From Pseudoalteromonas xiamenensis (GTDB lineage Bacteria; Pseudomonadota; Gammaproteobacteria; Enterobacterales; Alteromonadaceae): a DNA stretch of 64,000 bases. The notes beneath the pieces are model-generated. The model was not told where the DNA came from and did no database searches. It saw only the letters and a list, made by a program, of their open reading frames with translations. This document shows positions 25,154-35,190 of this stretch, piece after piece. Each line of letters starts with the position of its first letter. Positions within the stretch are counted from its first letter, which is position 1. The position numbers were made by a program, and so were the translations under genes. The stretch is from the NCBI RefSeq assembly GCF_030994125.1, contig NZ_CP099917.1, positions 3,022,001-3,086,000 of the forward strand, read 5' to 3'.

Positions 25154-25966
25154 GTGAGAAAATACTTAATTACGTTGTTATGTGTAAGTGCGTTCAGTTA
25201 TGCAGGCGATCCGTTTGAGGATTTCCACGAATACGGCGATTTGTCTGAGGCGGAAATCCACCAACAGCATCAAGGCGAGTTACTCTATGGTGACACCGAG
25301 TTTGGTTTAAGCTTAAGCCAAGGCAACACGGAATCAACGTCTTTCAAGCTCAAAAGCAATCTATATCAAGACTTTAGCGTTTGGCGAAATCATTTCAAAT
25401 TAGACGGATTGTATCGCCAAGAAGCAAATTCGAGCAGCCATGAAAATGACGTTACTGCCTCACGCGTGTTTGTGTCTGCACAGGGTAACTACAAGCTTGA
25501 GGATAAGAAAGCGTCATTTTTTATCTATAGCGATTACGAGCGCGATAAATTCAGTGGTTTGGATTACAAATCAACGGTCGCAACGGGTTACGGAAATCGC
25601 TTTTACAAAGGCACAAAAAATACCGTCGACTTTGATATTGGCCCTGGTTTATATATGTCACGAACTCGCGACGACATTGAGCTTGAAGAAGGTGATGAGC
25701 GATCACAAATTGGTTATCTACTTCGTGTTGCTCTGCAATGGGAACGGTTAGTGTCCAGTCGCACACGTTTTAATCAGGATTTAAGTGTTGAACAATCTTT
25801 GTCTGGGCTTAATTCTCGATTGAAGTCCGAAACGGCGTTAATCAGCCAAGTGCTAGGGGGGATTTCGATGAAAGCGTCCTACACCTATCGATACAATTCT
25901 CAGCCCGTTGAAGGGAAGGCATCCAAAGACAGCGAACTTGGAGTCACTTTGGTGTACAGTTTTTAA
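25154..25966 (+). CDS. DUF481 outer-membrane beta-barrel protein
   Basis: A 270-residue exported protein starting at GTG 25154, with a short signal peptide (MRKYLITLLCVSAFSYA). From GDTEFGLSLSQGNTESTSF onward it is a DUF481 barrel. Alternating hydrophobic/polar beta strands run to a C-terminus ending in LGVTLVYSF, a terminal Phe as preferred by the BAM machinery. The family includes E. coli YdiY, described as a salt- or stress-induced outer-membrane protein; the exact function is unknown. It may be read through from the YciU-like gene, since no terminator is seen between them. Confidence 0.85.
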   Translation: MRKYLITLLCVSAFSYAGDPFEDFHEYGDLSEAEIHQQHQGELLYGDTEFGLSLSQGNTESTSFKLKSNLYQDFSVWRNHFKLDGLYRQEANSSSHENDVTASRVFVSAQGNYKLEDKKASFFIYSDYERDKFSGLDYKSTVATGYGNRFYKGTKNTVDFDIGPGLYMSRTRDDIELEEGDERSQIGYLLRVALQWERLVSSRTRFNQDLSVEQSLSGLNSRLKSETALISQVLGGISMKASYTYRYNSQPVEGKASKDSELGVTLVYSF

Positions 25967-25977
25967 GGCAATAATCG

Positions 25978-26406
25978 ATGTATAAACATACTCAATTTGG
26001 TTGGGCTATCTGGGGGCTACTCACTTGGATAGCGAGTTTTGTCGCTATCGCGTTGGTCTTAATCGGCCCAAATATCGGTGTGGTCGGCTTTTTGGTGCTA
26101 CTACTGGTGATGGCAATCCTATTTGGAACTTTAACTGTTGAGGTCGATGATGAATCGATCCGCTGGTGGTTTGGACCTGGTGTATTTAAAAGAGAAGTTA
26201 AATTTTCGGAGATTAAAACGGTTCAGCCAGTGATTAATTCTTGGGCCCATGGTATTGGTGTGCGGATCACCCACGATGGCTGGGTATATGGTGTTCACGG
26301 CTTTAGAGCGGTGGAAATAACGTTGCTAGACGATACACAAATCCGTATCGGTACAAATCAGCAACGCAAACTAACGGATTTATTAGAAGCAAAAGTGGCC
26401 AATTGA
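25978..26406 (+). CDS. Hypothetical small membrane protein with PH-like C-terminal domain
   Basis: A 142-residue protein I cannot name. Two hydrophobic helices (about 8-30 and 33-52) precede a soluble domain (about 53-142) of beta strands with the order seen in bacterial PH-like domains: LTVEVDDESIRWWFGPGVFKREVKFSEIKTVQPV, then AVEITLLDDTQIRIGTNQ, and a C-terminal helix. Such domains often sit at the inner face of the membrane. It follows the DUF481 gene by 11 bases and is probably cotranscribed. It is convergent with slyD. Confidence 0.7.
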   Translation: MYKHTQFGWAIWGLLTWIASFVAIALVLIGPNIGVVGFLVLLLVMAILFGTLTVEVDDESIRWWFGPGVFKREVKFSEIKTVQPVINSWAHGIGVRITHDGWVYGVHGFRAVEITLLDDTQIRIGTNQQRKLTDLLEAKVAN

Positions 26407-26425
26407 GGCCACTTAAAACAGACTA

Positions 26426-26929
26426 TTAATGGTCGTGATCATGACCATGGTCGTGACCACAGCAACCACTTCCATGCACGTGTCCGTGCTCAAGTTCTTC
26501 AGCGGTTGCTTCACGCACATCAATGACTTCAACATCAAAGTTGAGCGTAATACCTGAAAGAGGGTGGTTGCCATCAACAATAACGTCATCACCTTCAATA
26601 CCAATAATAACAACGAGTTGGTCGCCTTCGTCCGTTGTTGCACGGAATTGCATACCAACTTCAATCTCCATGTCTTCAAACATTGATTTAGGGACCGCTT
26701 GCGTTAGATTGTCGTAACGCTCACCATAGCCATTTTCTGGCTCAACCGTAACACTAAACGTATCACCAACTTGTTTGCCGATTAGCGCTTCTTCAAGTCC
26801 AGGGATCAAATACCCTGCGCCCATGATGATTTCCATTGGTGCTTCATCAAAAGTGTTGTCGATGGTATTTTTTTCGTTATCAAGTACAGCGTAGTGAAGT
26901 TTGACAACCGAATTTTGCTCAATTTTCAT
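26426..26929 (-). CDS. slyD: FKBP-type peptidyl-prolyl isomerase SlyD
   Basis: Cytoplasmic proline isomerase, chaperone and nickel-binding protein that supports hydrogenase maturation in E. coli. The FKBP domain is split by the chaperone insert-in-flap (about 70-120), with family motifs PEGYG-like ENGYGERYDNL, VDGNHPLSG and IREATAEELEHGH. The C-terminal tail is a His/Cys metal-binding run (HGHVHGSGCCGHDHGHDHDH), shorter than in E. coli. Two adjacent ATG codons follow the ribosome site AGGAAAG; I chose the second (26929) because its spacing is better and it matches MKxxxxxxVxL family starts. Confidence 0.93.
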   Translation of the reverse strand: MKIEQNSVVKLHYAVLDNEKNTIDNTFDEAPMEIIMGAGYLIPGLEEALIGKQVGDTFSVTVEPENGYGERYDNLTQAVPKSMFEDMEIEVGMQFRATTDEGDQLVVIIGIEGDDVIVDGNHPLSGITLNFDVEVIDVREATAEELEHGHVHGSGCCGHDHGHDHDH

Positions 26930-26942
26930 CATCTTTCCTAAA

Positions 26943-27860
26943 TTATTGCGAGTCTTCTAAAGAATAAGGCAGAGCCTGAATTGTTAAGTGCGCTTCAGGC
27001 GAATCTTTAAACCGTAGCACAGTATCTACCGTTGTGTCGTTTGGCAGTACCACAAGTGCTCTAAATTGTTTGGTGTGACTATCATATGCGAAATGCGTTG
27101 GTGTATTAGCGCGTCGCCAACTCGTTTCTAACGCCATTTCTAAATCAAGTGACTCAGGCAGCGAGTCAACCTGTGCTGACACGATAAACATCGCTCGTTT
27201 GTTCTTTCCGAGATAGCGCATACGAGCAACCGTTTCTTGTCCCGTATAACAACCTTTTTTAAACGAAATACCATTTAATGCTTGCAGATTGACCATCTGT
27301 GGGACGTACTCATCGATACTTTGTGCATCCAAACGAGGTTCGCCAGCAGTGATGCTTTCAAGATACCACAGGGCGTTGTCAGGGATATAGGCAAACGTAC
27401 CCGGCAATTCTGGTTTTTGTTTTGCGAAAACAACAAGTCGTTTTTCATCAAGTACCAGTACTTTTGCCTCCAGTGCTTCACTGTAATATGCGGTTTGGCC
27501 TTCGACTGGTGTCACATTAAGTTGTGACAACGAGCTGGAAATTGAATCCGTGATTATGCCAATCGTGACGCGCTCTGCTTGTGCAATTTCGACTTTAGCA
27601 AACACACCGTATTTTTTTAACTCACGTAAAGAGGCGTCAACCTCACTTTTTGAGCCCCACAGTATGTAGCTATCCGACTCTTTAAACAGTCTAAATACAC
27701 CCCAAAGTTTGCCTTTTGGTGAACAGTGTCCTGTCCATTTAAACTGGTCATCCGTCACTAAGTTCATGTCTTGCGTAAGTTGACCGTGTAGGTAACTTAA
27801 CTTGTCTTGTCCGGTAACTTGAATGAGACCATCATCCAGTATAAAAGCCTGTGCTTGCAT
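26943..27860 (-). CDS. ygfZ: Folate-binding protein YgfZ (tRNA modification / Fe-S repair)
   Basis: A GcvT-like folate-binding protein of 305 residues that helps certain iron-sulfur enzymes such as MiaB, and so affects tRNA thiolation. The signature KKGCYTGQETVARMRYLGKNKR (about 210-231) with the conserved Cys is intact. It starts with the ordinary ATG at 27860 and lies 13 bases upstream of slyD in the same direction, so they may share a message. It is divergent from sdhE, a conserved neighbourhood in gammaproteobacteria. Confidence 0.93.
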   Translation of the reverse strand: MQAQAFILDDGLIQVTGQDKLSYLHGQLTQDMNLVTDDQFKWTGHCSPKGKLWGVFRLFKESDSYILWGSKSEVDASLRELKKYGVFAKVEIAQAERVTIGIITDSISSSLSQLNVTPVEGQTAYYSEALEAKVLVLDEKRLVVFAKQKPELPGTFAYIPDNALWYLESITAGEPRLDAQSIDEYVPQMVNLQALNGISFKKGCYTGQETVARMRYLGKNKRAMFIVSAQVDSLPESLDLEMALETSWRRANTPTHFAYDSHTKQFRALVVLPNDTTVDTVLRFKDSPEAHLTIQALPYSLEDSQ

Positions 27861-28136
27861 AAATCGGATTCCATCATCGTGTTGCTAAGCGAGAATGTGC
27901 CTATGATACCTGATAGCGATAGGCTTTCAAAGCCAAGGACGCGGCTGTAAAGGCGGTTTCAGACGACACTCAAAGGTCTACTTGAAGTAAGCGAAATCGC
28001 TTGCATCGCTTGCCAATGACTCATAACGCGCTAATCTTTTTGTTTTGTATGGGCAGGAGAGTGCGATTGCAATAGGAAGCTGGTGTGCAAAAGGACGATT
28101 TGATAAACTTCCCGACATCAAATGATGGGGTAAGTC

Positions 28137-28388
28137 ATGACTGAATTGTATTCAAAAGCAAGAATTAAATGGGCGTGTCGCCGTGGCATGTTAGAACTTG
28201 ATGTGTTGTTAGAGCCATTTGTTGAAGCAGCGTATGATGTATTGTCGGCTGAGGATAAATATGTTTTCCAACAATTGCTCGAAGTTGAAGACCCAGATCT
28301 CTTTGCCTGGTTTATGGGCCATGAGCAATGTCCTGACCCGATTTTAGCCAAAATGGTGGCGCTCATTCTTGACCGTGTCCGCGTATAG
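28137..28388 (+). CDS. sdhE: Succinate dehydrogenase flavinylation factor SdhE
   Basis: A small protein of 83 residues that promotes covalent attachment of FAD to SdhA. The RGxxE motif appears in ACRRGMLELDVLLEPF (about 15-29), followed by the five-helix fold ending in DLFAWFMG. Historically named YgfY or CptB. The gene overlaps ygfX by about 20 bases. Confidence 0.95.
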   Translation: MTELYSKARIKWACRRGMLELDVLLEPFVEAAYDVLSAEDKYVFQQLLEVEDPDLFAWFMGHEQCPDPILAKMVALILDRVRV

Positions 28389-28791
28389 GATTGATTTTTC
28401 TAATAACAACCCAAGCCATAAGTGGTTAGTCGCTTGGGTTGTATTGACCTGTCCTTCTTTGTTATTCCTCTATCCGACCCTTAGTTCGCTGGTGCTGGTG
28501 ATAGCTGGCTGGATACCTTTAAGTCTACACACTTGGAAATCGATTAATCAGTGGTTTATCGTTGATGGCGTTGTGGTGCTGAATGACGGCCATATCGAGA
28601 TTTATGATGGGCAAGGGGTGGTATTGATGGGAAGGCTATTGCCTACATCGCGTATTTTTGATGGCCTTGTCGTGATTTATGTACAAAGTGTGGAAAAGAA
28701 GACGTGTGTCTGCTTCTTGCCACAATCGTTGCAGCAAGAAGCTTGGCGTTTATTACGACGGACTATTTTATCGTTGCATCACCATCCGTAG
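28369..28791 (+). CDS. ygfX: YgfX/CptA-like inner-membrane protein
   Basis: A 140-residue protein with two membrane helices close together (about 20-55) and a short cytoplasmic beta-rich domain, matching YgfX. In E. coli it was reported as a toxin (CptA) affecting cell-division and cytoskeletal proteins, with the ygfY product as partner; that interpretation is debated. The start is uncertain: TTG 28369 is given, but GTG 28375 is equally possible and neither has a strong ribosome site, as expected for translation coupled to sdhE. Its 3' end overlaps the 3' end of nadB on the other strand by 29 bases. Confidence 0.8.
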   Translation: MTVSAYRIDFSNNNPSHKWLVAWVVLTCPSLLFLYPTLSSLVLVIAGWIPLSLHTWKSINQWFIVDGVVVLNDGHIEIYDGQGVVLMGRLLPTSRIFDGLVVIYVQSVEKKTCVCFLPQSLQQEAWRLLRRTILSLHHHP

Positions 28792-30382
28792 GTGAAAGCA
28801 CCGTCGGGGTTGGATTTTCACTTAACTCGGGGTAGTCAATCGTGTAATGAAGACCGCGACTTTCCTTTCGTTCCAAGGCGCTTCGAATAATTAGCTCGGA
28901 AACTTGTACCAAGTTACGAAGTTCAAGTAAGTTATTACTTACTCTGAAGTTGGCGTAGTATTCTTGAATTTCTTGCTTTAAAAGTTCAACACGGCGCAGT
29001 GCTCGCTCTAATCGTTTGGTTGAACGAACGATCCCCACGTAGTCCCACATAAACAAACGCAATTCGTGCCAGTTATGTGTAATGACAATTTCCTCATCGG
29101 AGTCTGTTACTCGACTCTCATCCCACTCCGGTAATGCAGGGGGTTCTGGATGTGTGGCAAGTTTTGCAAGGATGTCTTTTGCTGCCGCATGCGCAAAAAC
29201 AATGCATTCTAGCAGAGAGTTACTCGCCATACGGTTTGCACCGTGAAGACCGGTGTAAGCGACTTCGCCAATTGCATAAAGATTATCGATGTCCGTCTTT
29301 CCATCAAAGTTTGTCATAACGCCACCGCAGGTGTAATGTGCAGCAGGGACGACAGGGATTGGATCTTTTGTGATGTCTAGCCCAACGCTTAGGCACTTCG
29401 CGTAGATAGTTGGGAAATGCTCGATAATAAAGTCTTTGTCTTTATGAGAAATATCGAGATACACGCAATTCGCGCCTAGACGCTTCATTTCAAAATCGAT
29501 TGCTCTGGCTACGATGTCACGTGGGGCGAGTTCTTCACGAGGGTCAAAATCTGGCATGAAACGTGTGCCGTCAGGACGTCGTAATAGCGCACCTTCACCA
29601 CGCATGGCTTCGGTGATTAAAAAGTTCTGTAAATCTGGGTGATAGAGACTCGTTGGGTGGAATTGATTAAACTCCATGTTTGCAACTCGGCAGCCTGCAC
29701 GCCATGCCATCGCAATACCATCACCACTTGATACGTCCGGATTCGAGGTATACAAATAAACCTTACTTGCTCCACCCGTCGCCAAAGCGACAAACTTCGC
29801 GCTGATGGTTTCTACGCGTTCCGCTTTACGGTTGTATACGTAAACTCCTTTAACGTGTTTCTCTTGGCTTTGTTTATCGGTGATAAGGTCAATCGCGTTG
29901 TAATACTCAAGCAATTGAATGCCGCTGTGTGCTTGCACTTGCGAGATAAGCGTAGTCTGAACCGCACGTCCTGTGGCATCTGCAGCATGTAGAATGCGTC
30001 TATGACTGTGTCCACCTTCACGGGTTAAATGAAAGCGTTCTTTGCCTTCACTATCAAACTCCATATCAAATGGAACGCCTTGTTCGATGAGCCATTTTAA
30101 GCATGATTTTGCATTGCTTGCTGTGTAATGAACCGCTTCTCGATCACATAGTCCACCGCCAGCTTGGAGGGTATCCTCAACGTGTGACTCAATACTGTCG
30201 TTTTTCTTATCAAAAACGGCAGCTATACCACCTTGCGCATAGAGCGTAGAGCCTTCAGTCAGCGCCCCTTTACTGATCACGCTAACTTTACAATGATTGG
30301 CCAGAGAAAGTGCAAGTGATAAACCTGCGGCTCCACTCCCGATGATAACAACGTCTGTGCTGTGGTGTTTGGTTTCGTTCAT
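28763..30382 (-). CDS. nadB: L-aspartate oxidase NadB
   Basis: Oxidises L-aspartate to iminoaspartate, the first step of NAD synthesis, using FAD. It is 539 residues against 540 in E. coli. The FAD-binding [11 protein letters not shown] motif lies at 16-26, and [23 protein letters not shown] and the active-site region [12 protein letters not shown] are typical. C-terminal helical domain ends about 520, with a short extra tail. It is divergent from rpoE, the same arrangement as in E. coli. Confidence 0.96.
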   Translation of the reverse strand: MNETKHHSTDVVIIGSGAAGLSLALSLANHCKVSVISKGALTEGSTLYAQGGIAAVFDKKNDSIESHVEDTLQAGGGLCDREAVHYTASNAKSCLKWLIEQGVPFDMEFDSEGKERFHLTREGGHSHRRILHAADATGRAVQTTLISQVQAHSGIQLLEYYNAIDLITDKQSQEKHVKGVYVYNRKAERVETISAKFVALATGGASKVYLYTSNPDVSSGDGIAMAWRAGCRVANMEFNQFHPTSLYHPDLQNFLITEAMRGEGALLRRPDGTRFMPDFDPREELAPRDIVARAIDFEMKRLGANCVYLDISHKDKDFIIEHFPTIYAKCLSVGLDITKDPIPVVPAAHYTCGGVMTNFDGKTDIDNLYAIGEVAYTGLHGANRMASNSLLECIVFAHAAAKDILAKLATHPEPPALPEWDESRVTDSDEEIVITHNWHELRLFMWDYVGIVRSTKRLERALRRVELLKQEIQEYYANFRVSNNLLELRNLVQVSELIIRSALERKESRGLHYTIDYPELSENPTPTVLSPTDGDATIK

Positions 30383-30554
30383 ATCAAAGTGTCTTAATTA
30401 AACTTTTCCGATCCGTACTCAAATCAGTGTGGTATCTGCTATCATAGTCACTAAACTGAGATGCTGTTAAAAACAACGAGTTAGTTAAACTGTTAGTTCT
30501 ATGCAGTGATGACTGAGTCATTTATTGCCGCATTTTAAAAAAATACATAAAAAC

Positions 30555-30582
30555 AGAACTTTTTATTCAGGTGTCGGTCATA
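30555..30582 (+). promoter_or_regulatory. Sigma-E-type promoter upstream of rpoE
   Basis: AGAACTT (30555-30561) and TCATA (30578-30582) are separated by 16 bases and resemble the sigma-E consensus (GGAACTT, then TCtgA-like). It lies about 100 bases before the rpoE start, as expected for autoregulation. Confidence 0.5.
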
Positions 30583-30682
30583 GTAGCAGTGAAAGATGGC
30601 AACTAGCCCCGATAACTAAGCTGCGCAGCACGTAATTGTCGTGTGAAAAGCAATAAAAAACAATAGAGGAGTACCGGCTCGA

Positions 30683-31264
30683 ATGAGCGAGCAGGATTTG
30701 GATTTAGAGCTAGTTAGACGAGTTCAGCAAGGAGACAAGAATGCGTTTAACTTGTTGGTTGCCAAGTATCAAAATAAAGTTGCGGCTCTCATTTCTCGTT
30801 ATGTGAGTAATCACGGTGACGTTGCGGATGTGGCGCAGGAAACTTTTATTAAAGCATATCGTGCTTTGCCTAAATTTAGAGGCGAGAGCGCGTTTTACAC
30901 TTGGCTATATCGTATAGCTGTGAATTGTTCAAAAAATTATCTAGTGGCAATTGGGCGTAAGCCGCCTGCAAACGACATTGATGCTGAAGAAGCGGAAGTG
31001 TACGACGGTGCAGAGCAATTACGTTCAAATGCTTCACCTGAGAACTTATTGATGAGTGATGAGGTCAAAGAAGTAATCTTCAAAACAATTGAAGGTTTAC
31101 CCGAAGACTTGAAAACGGCCATCACACTTCGAGAAATTGAAGGTATGAGTTACGAGGAAATCGCTGTGGTCATGGATTGTCCAGTAGGAACGGTTCGTTC
31201 ACGTATTTTTCGAGCTCGCGAAGCCATTGATAATAATTTAAATTCGTTAATAGGCGAGTCTTAA
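30683..31264 (+). CDS. rpoE: Envelope-stress sigma factor RpoE (sigma-24)
   Basis: Group IV (ECF) sigma factor that directs RNA polymerase to envelope-stress genes. The 193-residue product shows region 2 (NAFNLLVAKYQNKVAALISRYV ... DVAQETFIKAYRALPKFRGESAFYTWLYRIAVN) and region 4 (LPEDLKTAITLREIEGMSYEEIAVVMDCPVGTVRSRIFRAREAI). It is the first gene of rpoE-rseA-rseB-rseC, and a ribosome site GAGGAG precedes the ATG. Confidence 0.97.
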   Translation: MSEQDLDLELVRRVQQGDKNAFNLLVAKYQNKVAALISRYVSNHGDVADVAQETFIKAYRALPKFRGESAFYTWLYRIAVNCSKNYLVAIGRKPPANDIDAEEAEVYDGAEQLRSNASPENLLMSDEVKEVIFKTIEGLPEDLKTAITLREIEGMSYEEIAVVMDCPVGTVRSRIFRAREAIDNNLNSLIGES

Positions 31265-31266
31265 CT

Positions 31267-31908
31267 ATGACTAATGCAAACAAACACGCTTCGCTAGAGC
31301 AGACTACATCAGACATTTTTGATGGTGAAGTTGGGCGCTCTGCTGAAATGCTGAATGGACTTGAACACGGCAAATTTGTGCGTTACGCCCTTATCGGTGA
31401 TGCGATGCGCGCGGAAAAAGAAAAGTCCATCTGCATTGATATTACTGCGCAAGTAGCTGCTGCACTTGAGAGCGAACCGACGTATAATATGTCGCATAAC
31501 GAGCAAGCTCCAGACATTCGAGCTGAGGCCGTCAATGACGATGTAAAATCGAATGTTATTTCTTTGGCGCGCTATAAAAAGCCTTTAGCTCAATTTGCGA
31601 TTGCAGCAAGTGTGTGTTTGGTTGCTTTAGTTGGTGTAAATAATAATACAACACAGTCTGAGTTGAACAACACGCTTCCATCTTTGCAAACGATGCCGCT
31701 TACGGGCTCGGTTTCTCCAGTGAGTTTGTCGACAGAACAGCCTGCTATTGAAAATGCAGCTCAAGGCCTAAGAGAGCTTCAACAACAACGTATTGGTGCG
31801 CTTGTGCTTGAGCATCAGCGCCAGTCTAGAATGGCGTACGCGTTACAACAAGCTAAACAGCTTGAAGAGCAGAAGAAAGCGTCAGACGTGACAGAGGAAC
31901 AAAACTAA
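31267..31908 (+). CDS. rseA: Anti-sigma-E factor RseA
   Basis: Inner-membrane protein of 213 residues that holds RpoE inactive until cleaved by DegS and RseP. The N-terminal cytoplasmic domain (SDIFDGEVGRSAEMLNGL, RYALIGDAMR) binds sigma-E. One membrane helix (FAIAASVCLVALVGV, about 105-120) follows, then a periplasmic tail. Starts two bases after rpoE. Confidence 0.93.
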   Translation: MTNANKHASLEQTTSDIFDGEVGRSAEMLNGLEHGKFVRYALIGDAMRAEKEKSICIDITAQVAAALESEPTYNMSHNEQAPDIRAEAVNDDVKSNVISLARYKKPLAQFAIAASVCLVALVGVNNNTTQSELNNTLPSLQTMPLTGSVSPVSLSTEQPAIENAAQGLRELQQQRIGALVLEHQRQSRMAYALQQAKQLEEQKKASDVTEEQN

Positions 31909-31912
31909 TTTA

Positions 31913-32863
31913 ATGAAAAAGCTGTTTATTGCGATACTCTGCTTTGCAACTTCTTGGGCGCAAGCTCAGGAAGTTGTCAGTGCAAAACAACTGCTCACCA
32001 ACCTTGCCGAAGCGGTTCACAGTCGAAATTTTGATGCGTCCTATGTCGTTGTTAAAGGAAAAGCAATGGAGCCTTATCGTTGGTTGCATGGCAAAAAGGA
32101 CGACACTGAAGTTGAATTCTTAAGTCTTTTAAATGGCGCTGGTTTGGAAATGGTCAGAGTGGGTAACCAAGTGACTTATTTTGAGCCCCAATCAGAACCT
32201 TATGCGATTGATACTGATAGCATTGCCGGGCCTATTCCAGAAGTTCTTTTCAAAGACATTTCCATACTTGAGTCCCACTATGATTTCGTTTTAGGCGGTA
32301 AAGGACGAATCGCTGGTCGAGCTGCACAACTGGTGCGAATCGAATCAAAAGACGAGAACAAATACAACTATTGGCTGTGGGTTGATGTTGAATCTTCCTT
32401 ACTTTTGAAAGCCGCGTTTGTAAATCAAACGGGTGAAATGCTTGAACAACTTCAGTTGACCCATCTGAGCATAACAGAAGAGCCAGTCGCGCAATTGCTC
32501 GAAATTGCTGGCCGAGATTTTCCCAAAGCGTTGCCGAAAGTGACGACTCAAGCAGCCAAAGATGCGAAAGATAACTGGCGTATTGAATGGTTACCGAAAG
32601 GGTTTGAGCTACTAAAATCGGACAGGCATAAGCTCGATTTGAACAACGAATTGGCTGACTATTACCTTTTCTCGGATGGTCTGGTTGACGTTTCCGTATT
32701 CGTGCAGCGTCCGTTGCCAGGTAAACGCCCAAGTGGCGCGTTAACGTCAGGCGCAACAACTGTGTACGTCCACAACTCAGGTCGCTTTGACGTTTCAGTG
32801 GTTGGCAATATCCCTGCAATGACGGCAAAAAGTATCGCTGAATCGGTAACGCGACCTTTATGA
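31913..32863 (+). CDS. rseB: Sigma-E regulator RseB (MucB)
   Basis: Periplasmic protein of 316 residues that binds RseA and shields it from proteolysis, and senses lipopolysaccharide or lipoprotein imbalance in E. coli. It has a signal peptide (MKKLFIAILCFATSWAQA), a LolA-like N-terminal domain (ASYVVVKGKAMEPYRWLHGKKD) and a C-terminal domain ending in GNIPAMTAKSIAESV. It follows rseA by four bases. Confidence 0.94.
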   Translation: MKKLFIAILCFATSWAQAQEVVSAKQLLTNLAEAVHSRNFDASYVVVKGKAMEPYRWLHGKKDDTEVEFLSLLNGAGLEMVRVGNQVTYFEPQSEPYAIDTDSIAGPIPEVLFKDISILESHYDFVLGGKGRIAGRAAQLVRIESKDENKYNYWLWVDVESSLLLKAAFVNQTGEMLEQLQLTHLSITEEPVAQLLEIAGRDFPKALPKVTTQAAKDAKDNWRIEWLPKGFELLKSDRHKLDLNNELADYYLFSDGLVDVSVFVQRPLPGKRPSGALTSGATTVYVHNSGRFDVSVVGNIPAMTAKSIAESVTRPL

Positions 32864-33309
32864 TCGAACAAACAATGACGGTGATTGCCGTCAAAGGTCT
32901 ACGCGGCGAGTTGCAAGCTGAGGCGAAGAAACCGTGCGAGGGCTGTAACGGACGTTGCGGCTCTCAAGTTTTTAATAAACTCTTCAAAACAGAAAAGAAA
33001 ACGTTGTGGTTTGATTTTCAAGAAGCGGTAGAAGTCGGTCAGAAAGTCACATTGTCGCTGGACGACCGTCATTTGGTTACACACAGTTTTTATGTGTACT
33101 TGTTGCCTCTAGTTGCAGCACTTCTTTTTGCGATGTTTGCAGCACTTGTCCTTGAATTGGGGGAAGGCGGACAGATTTTGTCGGCATTGCTCGGTGGAAT
33201 ATTTGGTGCGCTTGTTGCTAAACAGCGTGTTTCTCAGTTCAAACATGAGATAAAATTGGTAAAAATTTATCCAATTAGCCTGCCTTTGACTCAAATTGAT
33301 GGTGATTAA
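32860..33309 (+). CDS. rseC: Sigma-E operon protein RseC
   Basis: Small inner-membrane protein of 149 residues in the RseC/MucC family. A cytoplasmic N-terminal Cys motif (PCEGCNGRCG, about 26-35) precedes two membrane helices (about 70-90 and 98-116). Its role in sigma-E control is small; it has been tied to SoxR reduction (the Rnf/RseC system) in E. coli. The start overlaps rseB by four bases (ATGA). Confidence 0.9.
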   Translation: MIEQTMTVIAVKGLRGELQAEAKKPCEGCNGRCGSQVFNKLFKTEKKTLWFDFQEAVEVGQKVTLSLDDRHLVTHSFYVYLLPLVAALLFAMFAALVLELGEGGQILSALLGGIFGALVAKQRVSQFKHEIKLVKIYPISLPLTQIDGD

Positions 33310-33376
33310 CACTGATTACGGGTAAAATCTCGGCTTTGATCCCATTAACGACTTTTTAGAGTTTAGAATTCAATAT

Positions 33377-35173
33377 ATGAAGCACAAGCATATCCGTAAC
33401 TTTTCGATCATCGCCCATATCGACCATGGTAAATCGACGCTTTCAGACCGCTTAATACAAGTCTGCGGTGGTCTTTCTGAGCGTGAAATGCAGCAGCAAG
33501 TATTGGATTCAATGGACATCGAGCGTGAACGTGGTATCACTATCAAAGCGCAAAGTGTGACGCTGAACTATACCGCCAACGACGGTGAAACGTATCAGCT
33601 AAACTTTATCGACACTCCAGGTCACGTTGACTTTACTTATGAAGTTTCACGTTCGCTTGCCGCATGTGAAGGTGCGTTGTTGGTTGTTGACGCAGGCCAA
33701 GGTGTTGAAGCTCAAACTCTAGCAAACTGTTACACGGCATTGGAAATGAACTTAGAAGTAATTCCAGTGCTTAATAAGATCGATTTACCTCAAGCTGATC
33801 CATTGCGTGTTGCTGAAGAAATCGAAGACATTGTTGGTATTGAAGCGCTAGAAGCCGTTCGTTGTAGTGCGAAAACGGGTATCGGTATCGATGAAGTGTT
33901 GGAAGTGCTTGTGCGCGATATTCCACCGCCAGAAGGCGATCCTAAATCACCGTTACAAGCGCTTATCATCGACTCTTGGTTTGACCCTTACCAAGGCGTT
34001 GTGTCACTGGTTCGTATTAAACACGGTGAATTACGTCAAAAAGACAAGATCAAAATCATGTCGTCGGGGCAAGTTTATGAAGTCGACAATATCGGTATCT
34101 TTACACCTAAACAAACTAAAACTGGTATATTGAAGACTGGCGAAGTAGGCTACGTAATTGCAGGCATCAAAGATATTCATGGTGCACCTGTTGGTGATAC
34201 TATCACGCTTGTAAAAGACCCAGCTCCTCAACGTTTACCCGGTTTTAAACGTGTTAAACCTCAGGTTTACGCAGGTATGTACCCAATTGCTTCAGATGAA
34301 TACGAAGCATTCCGTGATGCGCTTAATAAATTAAGTTTGAACGATGCGTCGCTGCAGTTCGAACCAGAAAGCTCAACAGCCCTTGGTTTTGGTTTCCGTA
34401 TCGGCTTCTTGGGCATGCTCCACATGGAAATTATCCAAGAGCGTCTAGAGCGTGAATACGATATGGACTTAATCACATCGGCACCGACCGTAGTGTACGA
34501 GATTAAGTTAAAAAATGGCGACATTATTCAAATCGACAATCCATGTGACTTACCGCCAATCAATAACATTGAAGAAATCCGTGAACCTATCGTTGAAGCA
34601 AATATCTTAGTACCGCAAGATTACCTTGGTAACGTCATTACGCTTTGCATTGAAAAGCGTGGTATGCAAACGAAGATGACATACCATGGCAACCAAGTTG
34701 CGGTGACGTACGAATTGCCGATGGCTGAAGTGGTCATGGATTTCTTTGATAAATTAAAATCAACGAGCCGTGGTTTTGCCTCACTTGATTACAACTTCAT
34801 TCGCTTCCAAGAAGCCGACATGGTGCGAGTCGATATCTTAATCAATGGTGACCGAGTTGATGCACTTGCGATTATCGCGCATAAAGACTTCGCACAATCA
34901 CGTGGTCGTCAGTTAGCTGAAGCGTTGAAAGAGCTTATCCCTCGTCAGCAATTCGATATTGCAATTCAAGCCGTAATCGGTGCGCATGTTATTGCTCGTA
35001 CAACGGTGAAACAATTACGTAAAAACGTATTGGCAAAATGTTACGGTGGTGACGTTAGCCGTAAGAAGAAACTCCTTCAGAAACAGAAAGAAGGTAAGAA
35101 ACGTATGAAGCAGTTAGGTAACGTTGAAGTTCCTCAAGATGCGTTCTTAGCGATTCTGAAGGTAGGAAAATAA
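33377..35173 (+). CDS. lepA: Elongation factor 4 (LepA)
   Basis: Ribosome-associated translational GTPase of 598 residues. The G1 motif AHIDHGKST (about 13-21), DTPGHVDF, and NKIDLP are intact. The LepA-specific C-terminal domain ([32 protein letters not shown]) is complete. It is the start of the lepA-lepB-rnc-era-recO-pdxJ block. Confidence 0.97.
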   Translation: MKHKHIRNFSIIAHIDHGKSTLSDRLIQVCGGLSEREMQQQVLDSMDIERERGITIKAQSVTLNYTANDGETYQLNFIDTPGHVDFTYEVSRSLAACEGALLVVDAGQGVEAQTLANCYTALEMNLEVIPVLNKIDLPQADPLRVAEEIEDIVGIEALEAVRCSAKTGIGIDEVLEVLVRDIPPPEGDPKSPLQALIIDSWFDPYQGVVSLVRIKHGELRQKDKIKIMSSGQVYEVDNIGIFTPKQTKTGILKTGEVGYVIAGIKDIHGAPVGDTITLVKDPAPQRLPGFKRVKPQVYAGMYPIASDEYEAFRDALNKLSLNDASLQFEPESSTALGFGFRIGFLGMLHMEIIQERLEREYDMDLITSAPTVVYEIKLKNGDIIQIDNPCDLPPINNIEEIREPIVEANILVPQDYLGNVITLCIEKRGMQTKMTYHGNQVAVTYELPMAEVVMDFFDKLKSTSRGFASLDYNFIRFQEADMVRVDILINGDRVDALAIIAHKDFAQSRGRQLAEALKELIPRQQFDIAIQAVIGAHVIARTTVKQLRKNVLAKCYGGDVSRKKKLLQKQKEGKKRMKQLGNVEVPQDAFLAILKVGK

Positions 35174-35190
35174 TAAGTTAAGGAAAAAGT

